Assembly: GCA_034430895.1 (NCBI GenBank)
Contig: DAOUDW010000061.1
Span: forward strand, 62,001-126,000
Length of the DNA: 64,000 bases
Direction: 5' to 3'
DNA from: WVZH01 sp034430895
Lineage (GTDB): Bacteria; Chloroflexota; Anaerolineae; Anaerolineales; E44-bin32
In this document: in pieces, positions 43,306 through 51,746 of the stretch
Position numbering within the stretch: position 1 is the stretch's first letter
How the letters are laid out: each line of letters starts with the position of its first letter
Made by a program: the position numbers and the translations under genes
Notes under the pieces: generated by a model
Databases searched by the model: none
Seen by the model: the letters and a program-made list of their open reading frames with translations, nothing else
Told to the model about the DNA's origin: nothing

Positions 43306-45006
43306 ATGCGAAATATACGCTGGCAATTATTAATTGCGGTCGGCGGTTTAATACTCGTCGTAGGATTGCTTGTCGGTCAAACACCAGACACTGAAATCCT
43401 TAGCTCCCAACCTGCTGTTGGCGGCGTATATATCGAGGCACTCGTCGGCGAAATCCAACGCCTCAATCCAATCCTCGATATCTTCAATCAAGTCGACCGC
43501 GACATCGATCGCATCATCTTCAGCGGCCTGATCCGATTCGACGAACGCGGGGTTCCCGTACCAGAACTCGCAGAGTGGACGGTTACCGCCGATGCGTCCC
43601 TATACACGGTAACGATACGGGAAGATGCCGTGTGGCACGACGGCGAACCCGTCACTGCGGACGACGTTATCTACACTTTCTCCAAATATCAAGATGAGGA
43701 TTATCCAGGCCCCCAGGATTTGCACGAATTATGGAAGCAGGTCAACATCATCCGTCTCGATGACCGACGAGTACAGTTCCAGCTTCCTGAACCGTTTGCG
43801 CCATTTTTAGATTATTTGAGCGTCGGATTACTGCCCGATCATCTTCTGCGAGGTGTGTCGGCAACCGCCCTTGTGGATCACCCTTTTAACCTGCAGCCGA
43901 TCGGAACAGGCCCCTTTCGGTTCGATCGTTTCCTGGTTCAAGAAGAGCATATCACCGGGGTCAGCCTCGTAGCCTTTGGAGAGTATTTCGACCAACGACC
44001 TTATTTCGAACGCGTAGAATTGCGCGTCTTTCCTGATTCCACAGCCGCATTAACTGCGTTTGAAGATGGAGAAGTTCAGGGTATCGCAAACGTTGACAAC
44101 GACATTCTTTCCCAGGTTCTGTCCTCTCCGGATATAAATCTGCACACAACAAGACTACCCAATCTGGGCATGATCTTCTTGAATACGCAGCACGCCGAGA
44201 AAAAGTTCCTTGCCGACAAGCATTTCCGACAAGCATTAGAACTTGCTATCAACCGGCAGTGGATCATCAACGAGGCACTCTCCGGGCAGGGATTGATCCC
44301 TATCGGTCCTGTGCTGCCCAATACATGGTCCTTTGCGGATAATTTGAGTGTGCCTGATTTCGACCCCCAGCGCGCGGCAACGATCCTCGACACTCTTGGT
44401 TGGGTGCTGCCAACAGGTGCAGCTCCGGGGACACCGGAATACCAACGCAGCAAAGACGAGCAGTCATTGAGCCTCTCACTGCTGTATGATGAAAACCCCT
44501 TGGACACCTCGATCGCAGGGATGATTAAAACAAATTGGGAATCGATTGGTATACACGTCGAATTGATCGGCGTTGATGCAGCGACGCTCATCTCCTCGCA
44601 CCTCGAACTGCGGGATTTCGAAACGGCGCTCACCCATATCGATCTGATGCGCTTTCCCGATCCCGATCCTTATTCATTCTGGCATGACTCACAAGTTGAA
44701 ACCGGGCAGAATTACAGCGGCTTTAACGACCGAAACATCAGTATTTGGCTCGAACAGGCACGCATCACGCCGGATTACTCCCGCCGGGCAGAACTGTATC
44801 AAAGTTTTCAATATCGCTTCCAGGATCAGGTCCCTTCCATTTTGCTGTATTATGAAATTTATAACTATGCCATTGGGGTCCAAATTCAAGGTGTGAGCAT
44901 CGGACCAGTATTCGATCCCAGCGATCGATTCAATAACATCGAAAACTGGCATCTCATTGCACGACGTAATCTGAACCCACAAATTGTAGACACGGATGAG
45001 CCGTGA
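43306..45006 (+). CDS. ABC transporter substrate-binding protein, family 5 (peptide/nickel type)
   Basis: This 566-aa protein has an N-terminal membrane segment or signal (about 7-24, no lipobox Cys) and the SBP_bac_5 fold marks: LAEWTVTADASLYTVTIREDAVWHDGEPVTADDVIYT and later RQALELAINRQWI. It is likely a cell-surface binder of oligopeptides or related ligands. No permease or ATPase gene is adjacent, so it is an orphan whose partner lies elsewhere. It starts 43 bases after secG. Confidence 0.9.
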   Translation: MRNIRWQLLIAVGGLILVVGLLVGQTPDTEILSSQPAVGGVYIEALVGEIQRLNPILDIFNQVDRDIDRIIFSGLIRFDERGVPVPELAEWTVTADASLYTVTIREDAVWHDGEPVTADDVIYTFSKYQDEDYPGPQDLHELWKQVNIIRLDDRRVQFQLPEPFAPFLDYLSVGLLPDHLLRGVSATALVDHPFNLQPIGTGPFRFDRFLVQEEHITGVSLVAFGEYFDQRPYFERVELRVFPDSTAALTAFEDGEVQGIANVDNDILSQVLSSPDINLHTTRLPNLGMIFLNTQHAEKKFLADKHFRQALELAINRQWIINEALSGQGLIPIGPVLPNTWSFADNLSVPDFDPQRAATILDTLGWVLPTGAAPGTPEYQRSKDEQSLSLSLLYDENPLDTSIAGMIKTNWESIGIHVELIGVDAATLISSHLELRDFETALTHIDLMRFPDPDPYSFWHDSQVETGQNYSGFNDRNISIWLEQARITPDYSRRAELYQSFQYRFQDQVPSILLYYEIYNYAIGVQIQGVSIGPVFDPSDRFNNIENWHLIARRNLNPQIVDTDEP

Positions 45007-45148
45007 TCGGATGACACCCCGTTCCCTGAACAAACACATCAGGTATTAACCCCTGGATAATGGAATATTGCGACTCAAAACGCGGCCTGCAAATGAGGGT
45101 AAACCTGATCCGGGGAAATCATCAACACGAAGAGACTGCACTGGACCG

Positions 45149-45157
45149 TGGTATAAT
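45149..45157 (+). promoter_or_regulatory. Extended -10 promoter of the S1 protein gene
   Basis: TGGTATAAT on the plus strand, about 51 bases before the GTG start. No -35 box is clear. Confidence 0.6.
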
Positions 45158-45208
45158 CGACACGCTTAAAAGGGGAAAATGCACAAAGATTGTTAGGAAG
45201 GTGTAGAA

Positions 45209-45940
45209 GTGAGCAACAAAGAAGATACAGTAACTCGACTCCATCTTAAGGACCTAAAACCCGCAATGAAACTCGAGGGACGTGTAACCAAGACGGACCT
45301 CGTAGGAGCATTTGTCGACGTTGGCGCAGAATGTGATGGTTTGATCCACATCTCGAAATTGAAAGAAGGTCAGGTTAATCGCGTCGAAGATGTTGTCCAG
45401 GTAGGCCAGGAAGTCGAAGTATGGGTCCACCGGGTCGATCCAGAGACAGGGCGTCTCGAACTCAGTATGCTGAAGCCCATCTTGTTGAAATGGAAAGATC
45501 TTAAAACAGGCGATCGCCTAGAAGGAAAAATCGTACGCATCGAAAATTTTGGCGCCTTTGTTGATGTGGGTGCAGAACGACCCGGCCTCGTTCATGTCAG
45601 CGAAATGAGCAACGATTACGTAAAAAACCCAGCGGAGGTTGTCTCCTTGGGAGATGAAGTTGAAGTCAGTGTAATCGATGTTGATCGCAAGAAACGTCAG
45701 ATTCGCTTCAGCATGAAGGATTCAATCAGCGACTACGTTGACGAGGACGACGGAGCTGAAGAGGAAACACCCACAGCAATGGAACTCGCGCTGCGCCAGG
45801 CAATGGAACAATCCGATCAGAAAGTACAGAAATCGCCAAACGAAGCGTCGACGAAAAAACAGCCAAAACGCGACGAACTCGAAGACATTCTCCATCGCAC
45901 ACTCGAACATCGAGTTCAAACCGCCTCAACAGAGTCCTGA
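45209..45940 (+). CDS. S1 RNA-binding domain protein (two S1 domains)
   Basis: This 243-aa protein has two S1 domains (about 18-90 and 98-172), each with GAFVDVGAE-x-x-GL-x-H, and an acidic/Gln-Lys-rich C-terminal tail. Such short S1 proteins bind mRNA and can act in translation or RNA stability; it is not full ribosomal protein S1 (four to six domains). The GTG start has AAGGTG upstream. Confidence 0.88.
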   Translation: MSNKEDTVTRLHLKDLKPAMKLEGRVTKTDLVGAFVDVGAECDGLIHISKLKEGQVNRVEDVVQVGQEVEVWVHRVDPETGRLELSMLKPILLKWKDLKTGDRLEGKIVRIENFGAFVDVGAERPGLVHVSEMSNDYVKNPAEVVSLGDEVEVSVIDVDRKKRQIRFSMKDSISDYVDEDDGAEEETPTAMELALRQAMEQSDQKVQKSPNEASTKKQPKRDELEDILHRTLEHRVQTASTES

Positions 45941-45989
45941 TTATATATCGTCAATTTTCATTATCATTGACTCCACCTGCCAAACAAAA

Positions 45990-46020
45990 AATCGGGCGTC
46001 ATCGATACGCCCGATTCTCG
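45990..46020 (+). terminator. Terminator after the S1 protein gene
   Basis: AATCGGGCGT and ACGCCCGATT form a 10-bp stem with a 7-base loop, followed by CTCGTTTT. Confidence 0.75.
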
Positions 46021-46096
46021 TTTTGTACACTGGAGTTTTCCGATCTTGGTTGATGATCAATCAAGCCGCAAGCCATCTAAATCGAAACGGCAGGCA

Positions 46097-46357
46097 TTAA
46101 AGCACATCATCTTCGATCCAACCTTCCGTTTCTTCCTCATCGCTTTCGCCATCATCCCAGACTTCATCAATTTCCTCAAGGTCATCGATTTCTTCGATTT
46201 CGTCCAGCTGCCAATCATCAGGTTCTGAGAGCGAGATATCATTGATGTGGGAATACGTCAGACATCCCTCATCGGGATCGATGATAACGTTTTCGGCAGT
46301 GCAAAAACCCGATTCAAGATAATAGCAGTCGATATATCGACAACGAATGCGAGACAT
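46097..46357 (-). CDS. Small Cys-motif protein with very acidic tail (DUF1540-like)
   Basis: This 86-aa protein starts with four Cys in RCRYIDCYYLESGFCTAENV and CLTY, a spacing like that of DUF1540 metal-binding segments. Residues 45-86 are a highly acidic tail rich in Asp and Glu (EIEEIDDLEEIDEVWDDGE). The function is unknown. GGAG lies 9 bases before the ATG. It follows a VKOR-like remnant. Confidence 0.75.
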   Translation of the reverse strand: MSRIRCRYIDCYYLESGFCTAENVIIDPDEGCLTYSHINDISLSEPDDWQLDEIEEIDDLEEIDEVWDDGESDEEETEGWIEDDVL

Positions 46358-46372
46358 ATTGTTGATCTCCGT

Positions 46373-46576
46373 TTATTCACTCACAAAAATCTCTCTCATC
46401 CAGACAATGCGCAAGACAAACAAGAAAGACATGAGTACTGCAGAAAGAACGCAAAACGGACAAATCGCACGAAAAACAGCTACTGCAATAGAGAAAACCA
46501 GAACGATGATGACACATCCAAACACACCCACATATGCGATGGTCACATTTCCAATCTTAGCATAACGAGACCAAGA
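46373..46576 (-). pseudogene. VKOR-like remnant (truncated membrane disulfide oxidoreductase)
   Basis: The frame after an in-frame TAA at 46579-46577 reads SWSRYAKIGNVTIAYVGVFG, then a hydrophobic stretch, then AICPFCVLSAVLMSFLFVLRIVW and a stop at 46373. RYA-x-x-G-x-x-x-A-x-x-G and CPxC-x-x-SA-x-x-M match the second and last membrane helices of vitamin K epoxide reductase-like proteins. The N-terminal Cys pair and the middle of the domain are missing. A GTG at 46546 could start a 57-aa product. I read it as a decayed gene; a short functional membrane protein is possible. Confidence 0.55.
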
Positions 46577-46653
46577 TTATTGAAAATAATATACACGAAT
46601 CCTGTATAACTGTCAGTATTAACTCCGCTTCAAATATAAAGTCGAACTGGCGT

Positions 46654-48819
46654 CTATCCAGGACGAAATCGTCTGGCCTCAAGCACATTGGGAAGCGCCT
46701 CCAAACGGTTGAGAATGCGGCTCAATTGTTCGATGTCGGTTACCTGCATCACCAGATCAAACATTGCGAGGCTGTTCTTTGTTGAGACGTTGACCGACGA
46801 CATATTGATACCCTCATTTGCCACGAGTGTAGACACATCACGCATCAAACCATCACGATCGTAGGCGCGCAGACGAACCGAGACCGGATACGTTTGCCGA
46901 GCTCTGCCCCAGGAGACCTGGACTAATCGTTCTCGATCCTTGATTCGCAGCACGTTGGGGCAATCCTGTCGATGAATGGTCGCCCCACGTCCACGTGTGA
47001 TATACCCGATAATTGGATCTCCAGGCGCCGGCTTGCAACACTTCGCCATACGGGAAAGCAATCCCCCTGACAATCCGAGAATACTTACATCCTCGGTGGT
47101 GACATCCGGGGATGGAACAGTCTCCAGTTGCTCCGTAAAACCAAATTCTTCCTCTTTCTCCTCAACGACTTTGGAAATGATCTTGTTCAAGTGCAGATCA
47201 CCGCAGCCAATTGCGACCTGCATTTCTTCCGCGTTTGGATAACCCAAATCTCGGGCGATTTTTTCGTAGGAGACACCTTCCACACCCAGGCGTTTTAATT
47301 CTCTTTCCAACAACAGACGGCCGTTGGATATGTTCAATTCGCGATCCCGTCGACGGAACCATTGCCGGATTTTGCTTCGAGCCCGCTGGCTGCGAACCAT
47401 TTCCAGGCTCGGATTTAACCAATCCCGGCTGGGCCCGCCTCGCTTCGCCGTAAGAATCTCGACTGAATCACCCGTCTGAATCTTATAATTCAGGGAGACC
47501 AACTTACCCCCTACTTTCGCGCCACGACAGCGATGACCGATATCTGTGTGAATGTGGTAGGCAAAATCGATAGGAGTCGACCCTGCAGGCAGGTCGATGA
47601 CGTCACCTTTCGGCGTGAAGACATAAACACGGTCGTTGAAAACATCCGATTTCATGGCATCAACGAAATCTCCGGCATCGTCCACATCCTGCCGCCACTC
47701 CATCAGTTTACGCAGCCAGATAATCCTTTGTTCGAAAGTGTCATCTCGTGGCCGACCTTCCTTATAGCGCCAATGGGCTGCGATTCCGTATTCCGCTTTT
47801 TCGTTCATCGACGGTGTGCGAATCTGGGCTTCAAGTGTCCCCCCATCGTTGTAAACCACTGCGGTGTGTAATGATTGATAGAAGTTATCTTTTGGTGTAG
47901 CGATATAATCATCGAAGGTGCCCGGGATGGGCTTCCAGCGACTGTGAATAACCCCCAACGCCAGGTAACAGAGCGATTCGGTTTCCACGATTACACGAAC
48001 GCCGCGTACGTCGTAGACCATGTCGAAGGGTACTTCTTTCCGATCCATTTTTCTGTAGATGGAATACAAATGCTTCGGACGCCCGTATACTTCGGCCTGG
48101 ACGCCAGCTTCCGCCAATACGACCTTTAGTTGTTTAGAGATTACTTCTAGATCATTCTCCCGATCAACCCGGCGCTTGGCAACGTTCTCGGCAATTTCCT
48201 TATATTTTTCCGAATAGACGTAGCGAAAAGCCAGATCCTCCAATTCCCACTTCATCTGCCAGATGCCGAGTCGATTGGCCAGAGGTGCAAATATCTCTAG
48301 GGTCTCCTCTGCGATTCGCTTTCGTTTCTCTTCCGGCAAATGCACCAGCGTACGCATGTTGTGAAGTCGATCTGCCAGCTTAATCACGACAACACGCACG
48401 TCATCCCCCATGGCCAGAAAGGTTTTTCGTAGTGTCTCTTTGGCCAGTTCGCTTTTCGTGGCGCGAGGTTCTTTTCCGCCTCCGGAGCGCCGACTGACGC
48501 GTGGTAGTTGCGTCAGTTTGGTGACACTGTCTACCATGAGTGCCACCTCGTCCCCGAAATCGCGTTTTATATCTTTCAAAGTTACGTTGGTATCTTCTAC
48601 GGTATCGTGGAGTAAACCTGCGACAAGCGCAAGGGTCGGTGCCCCCAATTCCGCCAAAATCGCGGCTACAGCGAGGCAGTGCTGTACGTAAGGTTCCCCG
48701 GAAGCCCGTTTCTGACCTTTGTGGGCTTTCTTCGTTACTTTGTAGGCGCGCTCGATGATCTCCCGATCTGCGGGACTGGTATCCTCCGGTAAAAGTTTGA
48801 GAAGACCTATAAGTTCCAT
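46654..48819 (-). CDS. rel: Bifunctional (p)ppGpp synthase/hydrolase, Rel family
   Basis: This 721-aa enzyme makes and breaks (p)ppGpp in the stringent response. It has an HD hydrolase domain (HCLAVAAILAELG, LLHDTVEDT, KLADRLHNMRTL), a synthetase domain (about 230-340, DMVYDVRGVRVIV, KDNFYQSLHTAVV), a TGS domain (VYVFTPKGDVIDLP) and a C-terminal ACT domain (VRLRAYDRDGLMRDVS). Intact HD residues suggest both activities. An unusual 12-bp palindrome lies 140 bases upstream. Confidence 0.96.
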   Translation of the reverse strand: MELIGLLKLLPEDTSPADREIIERAYKVTKKAHKGQKRASGEPYVQHCLAVAAILAELGAPTLALVAGLLHDTVEDTNVTLKDIKRDFGDEVALMVDSVTKLTQLPRVSRRSGGGKEPRATKSELAKETLRKTFLAMGDDVRVVVIKLADRLHNMRTLVHLPEEKRKRIAEETLEIFAPLANRLGIWQMKWELEDLAFRYVYSEKYKEIAENVAKRRVDRENDLEVISKQLKVVLAEAGVQAEVYGRPKHLYSIYRKMDRKEVPFDMVYDVRGVRVIVETESLCYLALGVIHSRWKPIPGTFDDYIATPKDNFYQSLHTAVVYNDGGTLEAQIRTPSMNEKAEYGIAAHWRYKEGRPRDDTFEQRIIWLRKLMEWRQDVDDAGDFVDAMKSDVFNDRVYVFTPKGDVIDLPAGSTPIDFAYHIHTDIGHRCRGAKVGGKLVSLNYKIQTGDSVEILTAKRGGPSRDWLNPSLEMVRSQRARSKIRQWFRRRDRELNISNGRLLLERELKRLGVEGVSYEKIARDLGYPNAEEMQVAIGCGDLHLNKIISKVVEEKEEEFGFTEQLETVPSPDVTTEDVSILGLSGGLLSRMAKCCKPAPGDPIIGYITRGRGATIHRQDCPNVLRIKDRERLVQVSWGRARQTYPVSVRLRAYDRDGLMRDVSTLVANEGINMSSVNVSTKNSLAMFDLVMQVTDIEQLSRILNRLEALPNVLEARRFRPG

Positions 48820-48957
48820 GATTAACCGAGTCTAATACTCAGATATTTTCTCCTGACTGAACTACAATCAGCATAGCAAACAACGATCTTCTCATACAAG
48901 TTGCATCAGTAAAATATTGGTCGTCTCGATATATTCGTTTTTACAATTTTAAACGGA

Positions 48958-48996
48958 TTGTATCACCTTGGGATCATTCATCGAAAGGTGATACAA
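48958..48996. repeat. Perfect 12-bp inverted repeat upstream of rel
   Basis: TTGTATCACCTT and AAGGTGATACAA with a 15-base loop lie in an AT-rich gap of 256 bases between rel and the PpiC-type gene. It could be an operator for rel or a terminator for the upstream gene; T-rich sequence after it on the minus strand is weak. Confidence 0.6.
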
Positions 48997-49075
48997 AGTA
49001 AATAGATTATTTTATTGGTTTGAATGGTGTTCACATACTTTAGCGGAAGTCTCTTATACCGATACAGGAAAGTGG

Positions 49076-50227
49076 TTAATAATACGCATCACTCTCCGGC
49101 ACGTCCACATCGGGAATTCGTTCCTCCCAATTTTCGACAATCATGATCTCTGAGTTCCCTTCCACTACGCTCAGCCAATCGTCGTATGCCGAATTCACCG
49201 CCTGTTGGTATTCATACTCTGTAAAAGTCTGCGTAGCACGATCCATGATTTCGAACACGTGCCATCCCTGGTAAGTTTGAATAGGTCCCACCAGCGTGCC
49301 GACGGGTTCTGTTAAGAGCAATTCGGCGGAAGGACCGAAACCAGAAAGAATGATCGTGCTTGCTAACCAACCCAATTCCCCACCGGCATCCTTCGTGGTC
49401 GCATCCTGGGAATATTCCGTAACAAGATCTTCCCAGGCTTCACCTTCTTCCAGTTTCAATCGCACTTCCTGAGTAGTTTCCTCTGTGTCGGTCATAATTT
49501 GACGCAATTGCGTTTTCTCCCCCTCCAACGGAACGTCTTGTTTGAGAATCTCCCGGATCTTCTCCGATAACATATTGGACCGAATCACTTGACGGATTTG
49601 CTCCTCCGATAACCCGGATTGCTCCTCAATGCCAGATATATAATCCGCATAGGCTTGTTCATAACCCTCCGCTGTGTACTCGGTTGGCGTCGGGTTAGGC
49701 ATGGGGGTGTTGGCAGCCGTTGGAGTAACATCGGTCGTAGGCAATGCCGTGACAGCAGCTGCCGTGAGGGTTTCTTCTGCTTTTCGGGTTGGATCTGGTG
49801 TCAGTGAAGGAAGACTTGTCGGCGTGCCGTTGCGGTAATAACCAAGGTACTCCTCGAATCTCTGATCGAGTTCTGCTTCCGTAATTACGATCCCCATTTC
49901 CTCGGCTTCCTGACGGACGAGCTCGTCTTTGATCATGGTATCTAGAACGGCCCAAGCGATTGATTCCGCAGTTACACCGGAGAACTGCACTTCGGAGATA
50001 ACGCGATCTTGAAACTCACGTGTATTGATCTCCTCGCCATTAACAACTGCAATCGGTTCGCCAGGCAAAACGACTGCCTCCCGATAGATGCCATAGCCGA
50101 TGAGACTAAAAACGAGTATCGCTGTAATGAGTGTGCCAGCGATGATCCGATTTTTCAGGATTCTCTCTCGTTCCGCCCTGGCTAAATGCTTTCTAGTTGG
50201 TCGCAATTGTTGTTTTTGCCTGGCCAT
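49076..50227 (-). CDS. PpiC-type peptidyl-prolyl isomerase / foldase, membrane-anchored
   Basis: The 383-aa product has a basic N-terminus, one membrane helix (about 28-48), a SurA-like N-terminal domain with NGEEINTREFQDRV, a Thr/Pro-rich linker (TPTAANTPMPNPTPTEY) and a parvulin domain (QLRQIMTDTEETTQ, DAGGELGWLAST, PIQTYQGWHVFEIMD). It likely helps fold secreted proteins outside the membrane. The ATG at 50227 has GGAG 7 bases upstream. It follows rpsR. Confidence 0.9.
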   Translation of the reverse strand: MARQKQQLRPTRKHLARAERERILKNRIIAGTLITAILVFSLIGYGIYREAVVLPGEPIAVVNGEEINTREFQDRVISEVQFSGVTAESIAWAVLDTMIKDELVRQEAEEMGIVITEAELDQRFEEYLGYYRNGTPTSLPSLTPDPTRKAEETLTAAAVTALPTTDVTPTAANTPMPNPTPTEYTAEGYEQAYADYISGIEEQSGLSEEQIRQVIRSNMLSEKIREILKQDVPLEGEKTQLRQIMTDTEETTQEVRLKLEEGEAWEDLVTEYSQDATTKDAGGELGWLASTIILSGFGPSAELLLTEPVGTLVGPIQTYQGWHVFEIMDRATQTFTEYEYQQAVNSAYDDWLSVVEGNSEIMIVENWEERIPDVDVPESDAYY

Positions 50228-50307
50228 GAATCGTCTCCACGAATCAAATGAATGGAAATCTATTGATTTCGGCGCGATCGAGGGTGGTGAGTAACAACCT
50301 ACAGGAA

Positions 50308-50643
50308 TTAACGATATCGCTCTATTGAAAAGGGAAGCAAAGCCATGTGTCTTGCGCGCTTGACTGCCTTGGCAACCATACGTTGGTGTTTTGCGCACGC
50401 ACCTGTCTCGCGTCTCGAACGGATTTTGCCCTGATCGGTTACATAGCGCTTGAGACCCTCAATCTGCTTATAGTCAAGCGATTTGGTCTTGTCTGCGCAG
50501 AACTGGCAAACCCTCGGTCTACGAGAGAAACGACGGCCTCTACCACGTTGAGGTCGTGAACGTCGTTGCTGTTGGCCTTCTTCTCTAGATTCCTCAGTAT
50601 TCGCTTGAACATTTCTTTCTTCTGCCAATTTCATTACTCCCAT
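50308..50643 (-). CDS. rpsR: 30S ribosomal protein S18, zinc-binding form
   Basis: The C-terminal 75 residues are S18 (TKSLDYKQIEGLKRYVTDQGKI), with Cys residues in CQFC and CAKHQ that mark a zinc-binding version. The N-terminal 35 residues are Arg/Gln/Glu-rich and longer than usual. Start choice is uncertain: ATG at 50643 or 50634, each with a poor Shine-Dalgarno. It is last in rpsF-ssb-rpsR. Confidence 0.93.
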   Translation of the reverse strand: MGVMKLAEERNVQANTEESREEGQQQRRSRPQRGRGRRFSRRPRVCQFCADKTKSLDYKQIEGLKRYVTDQGKIRSRRETGACAKHQRMVAKAVKRARHMALLPFSIERYR

Positions 50644-50677
50644 AATGGTCAAGTATTCAAACCATCGTTATATCGAA

Positions 50678-51073
50678 CTAGAATGGAAAATCCTCTTCCA
50701 TCGCCTCACTTGAATCCGCTGTGTCGTGCGCGATTTCGCGACGATCACCCAACATGATCATCTCTTTCGCAACCAATTCCGTGGTGAAATGCTTGTTGCC
50801 CTCATTGTCTTCCCAACGACGGGTTTGTAAACGGCCTTCCACATATACTTGCTGGCCCTTATGTAAGTACTGATTGCATATCTCTGCCAAAGAGCCCCAG
50901 GCAACAACGTTAAACCACTCTGTTTCCTCGTGTCGATCCCCGTCAGCAGAGGTCCACGAACGTGTCGTCGCCACACTAAAGGTCGTAACCGGGCGGCCTG
51001 ACGGCGTATAGCGCATCTCCGGATCGCGTCCCAAATGGCCAATGATCATTACCTTGTTTAAGCCACGACTCAT
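50678..51073 (-). CDS. ssb: Single-stranded DNA-binding protein
   Basis: This 131-aa protein has the OB fold of SSB (NKVMIIGHLGRDPEMRYTPSG, then TEWFNVVAWG, and GRLQTRRWEDNEG) and the acidic tail ending in EEDFPF, which recruits repair and replication proteins. I chose the ATG at 51073, with AAAGGA 7 bases upstream. It sits between rpsF and rpsR as in many bacteria. Confidence 0.96.
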   Translation of the reverse strand: MSRGLNKVMIIGHLGRDPEMRYTPSGRPVTTFSVATTRSWTSADGDRHEETEWFNVVAWGSLAEICNQYLHKGQQVYVEGRLQTRRWEDNEGNKHFTTELVAKEMIMLGDRREIAHDTADSSEAMEEDFPF

Positions 51074-51118
51074 CACAGGATCCTTTCCCATTCATCCCCT
51101 TACCTGATGACTCTCGCA

Positions 51119-51403
51119 CTATTCTTTAGCTGTGATCATGAAGCGCAATATTTGTTCACTAAGACGAAGGTCGCGTTCTACAACGATGCAAGCATCTGCT
51201 GGCATCTCGATGTCGAGAATGAAGTAATAGCCGTCCGTCTGTTTCTGGATTTCATAAGCCAATCGACGTTTACCCCAACGATCTACTTTAATGGTTTTTC
51301 CACCGGCAGCATCAATCCAACCGGCAACTCTCTCATCGAGATTCGTGAGGGTCGTCTCATCCAACTCTGGGTGTGCGATATAGGCTAATTCATAGTTGCG
51401 CAT
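51119..51403 (-). CDS. rpsF: 30S ribosomal protein S6
   Basis: This 94-aa protein matches S6 (MRNYELAYIAHPELDE, then KVDRWGKRRLAYEIQKQTDGYY). It binds S18 in the small subunit platform. AAAGGA precedes the ATG. It is the first gene of rpsF-ssb-rpsR. Confidence 0.96.
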   Translation of the reverse strand: MRNYELAYIAHPELDETTLTNLDERVAGWIDAAGGKTIKVDRWGKRRLAYEIQKQTDGYYFILDIEMPADACIVVERDLRLSEQILRFMITAKE

Positions 51404-51560
51404 CAGGTTTTCCTTTCCCCGGGATTACCCCTCATCCATAACCGAGCGATTAAGAATGGGAGCGGAAAGCGCGTCGGTTCTACGACGCGGCAACAGGCAA
51501 TAGTGTATCACGCGCAAGTGGGAATATCAAGCACGACTAGCAAGTGCTCTTTTTTCACGG

Positions 51561-51566
51561 TATAAT
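51561..51566 (+). promoter_or_regulatory. -10 box upstream of pgm with a long leader
   Basis: TATAAT on the plus strand, 180 bases before the pgm ATG. The leader contains an inverted repeat (GGGTTGGT ... ACCAACCC, 51579-51614) and a hairpin GCCAGGT/ACCTGGC (51674-51695) followed by TCGCTTCTTGT, so attenuation is possible. Confidence 0.5.
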
Positions 51567-51746
51567 CTAATTTGATTAGGGTTGGTCCACTTTTTGCATG
51601 AACGAAACCAACCCAATTGATCCGAGAGGGGCTGGAATTCGTTCTGGGCACAGTCCCGGTTGATGTCTCACCGGCCAGGTTGATTATCACCTGGCTCGCT
51701 TCTTGTAAAGCCATATCGTTCGTGTATGCTACGCTACGGAGGCAGG

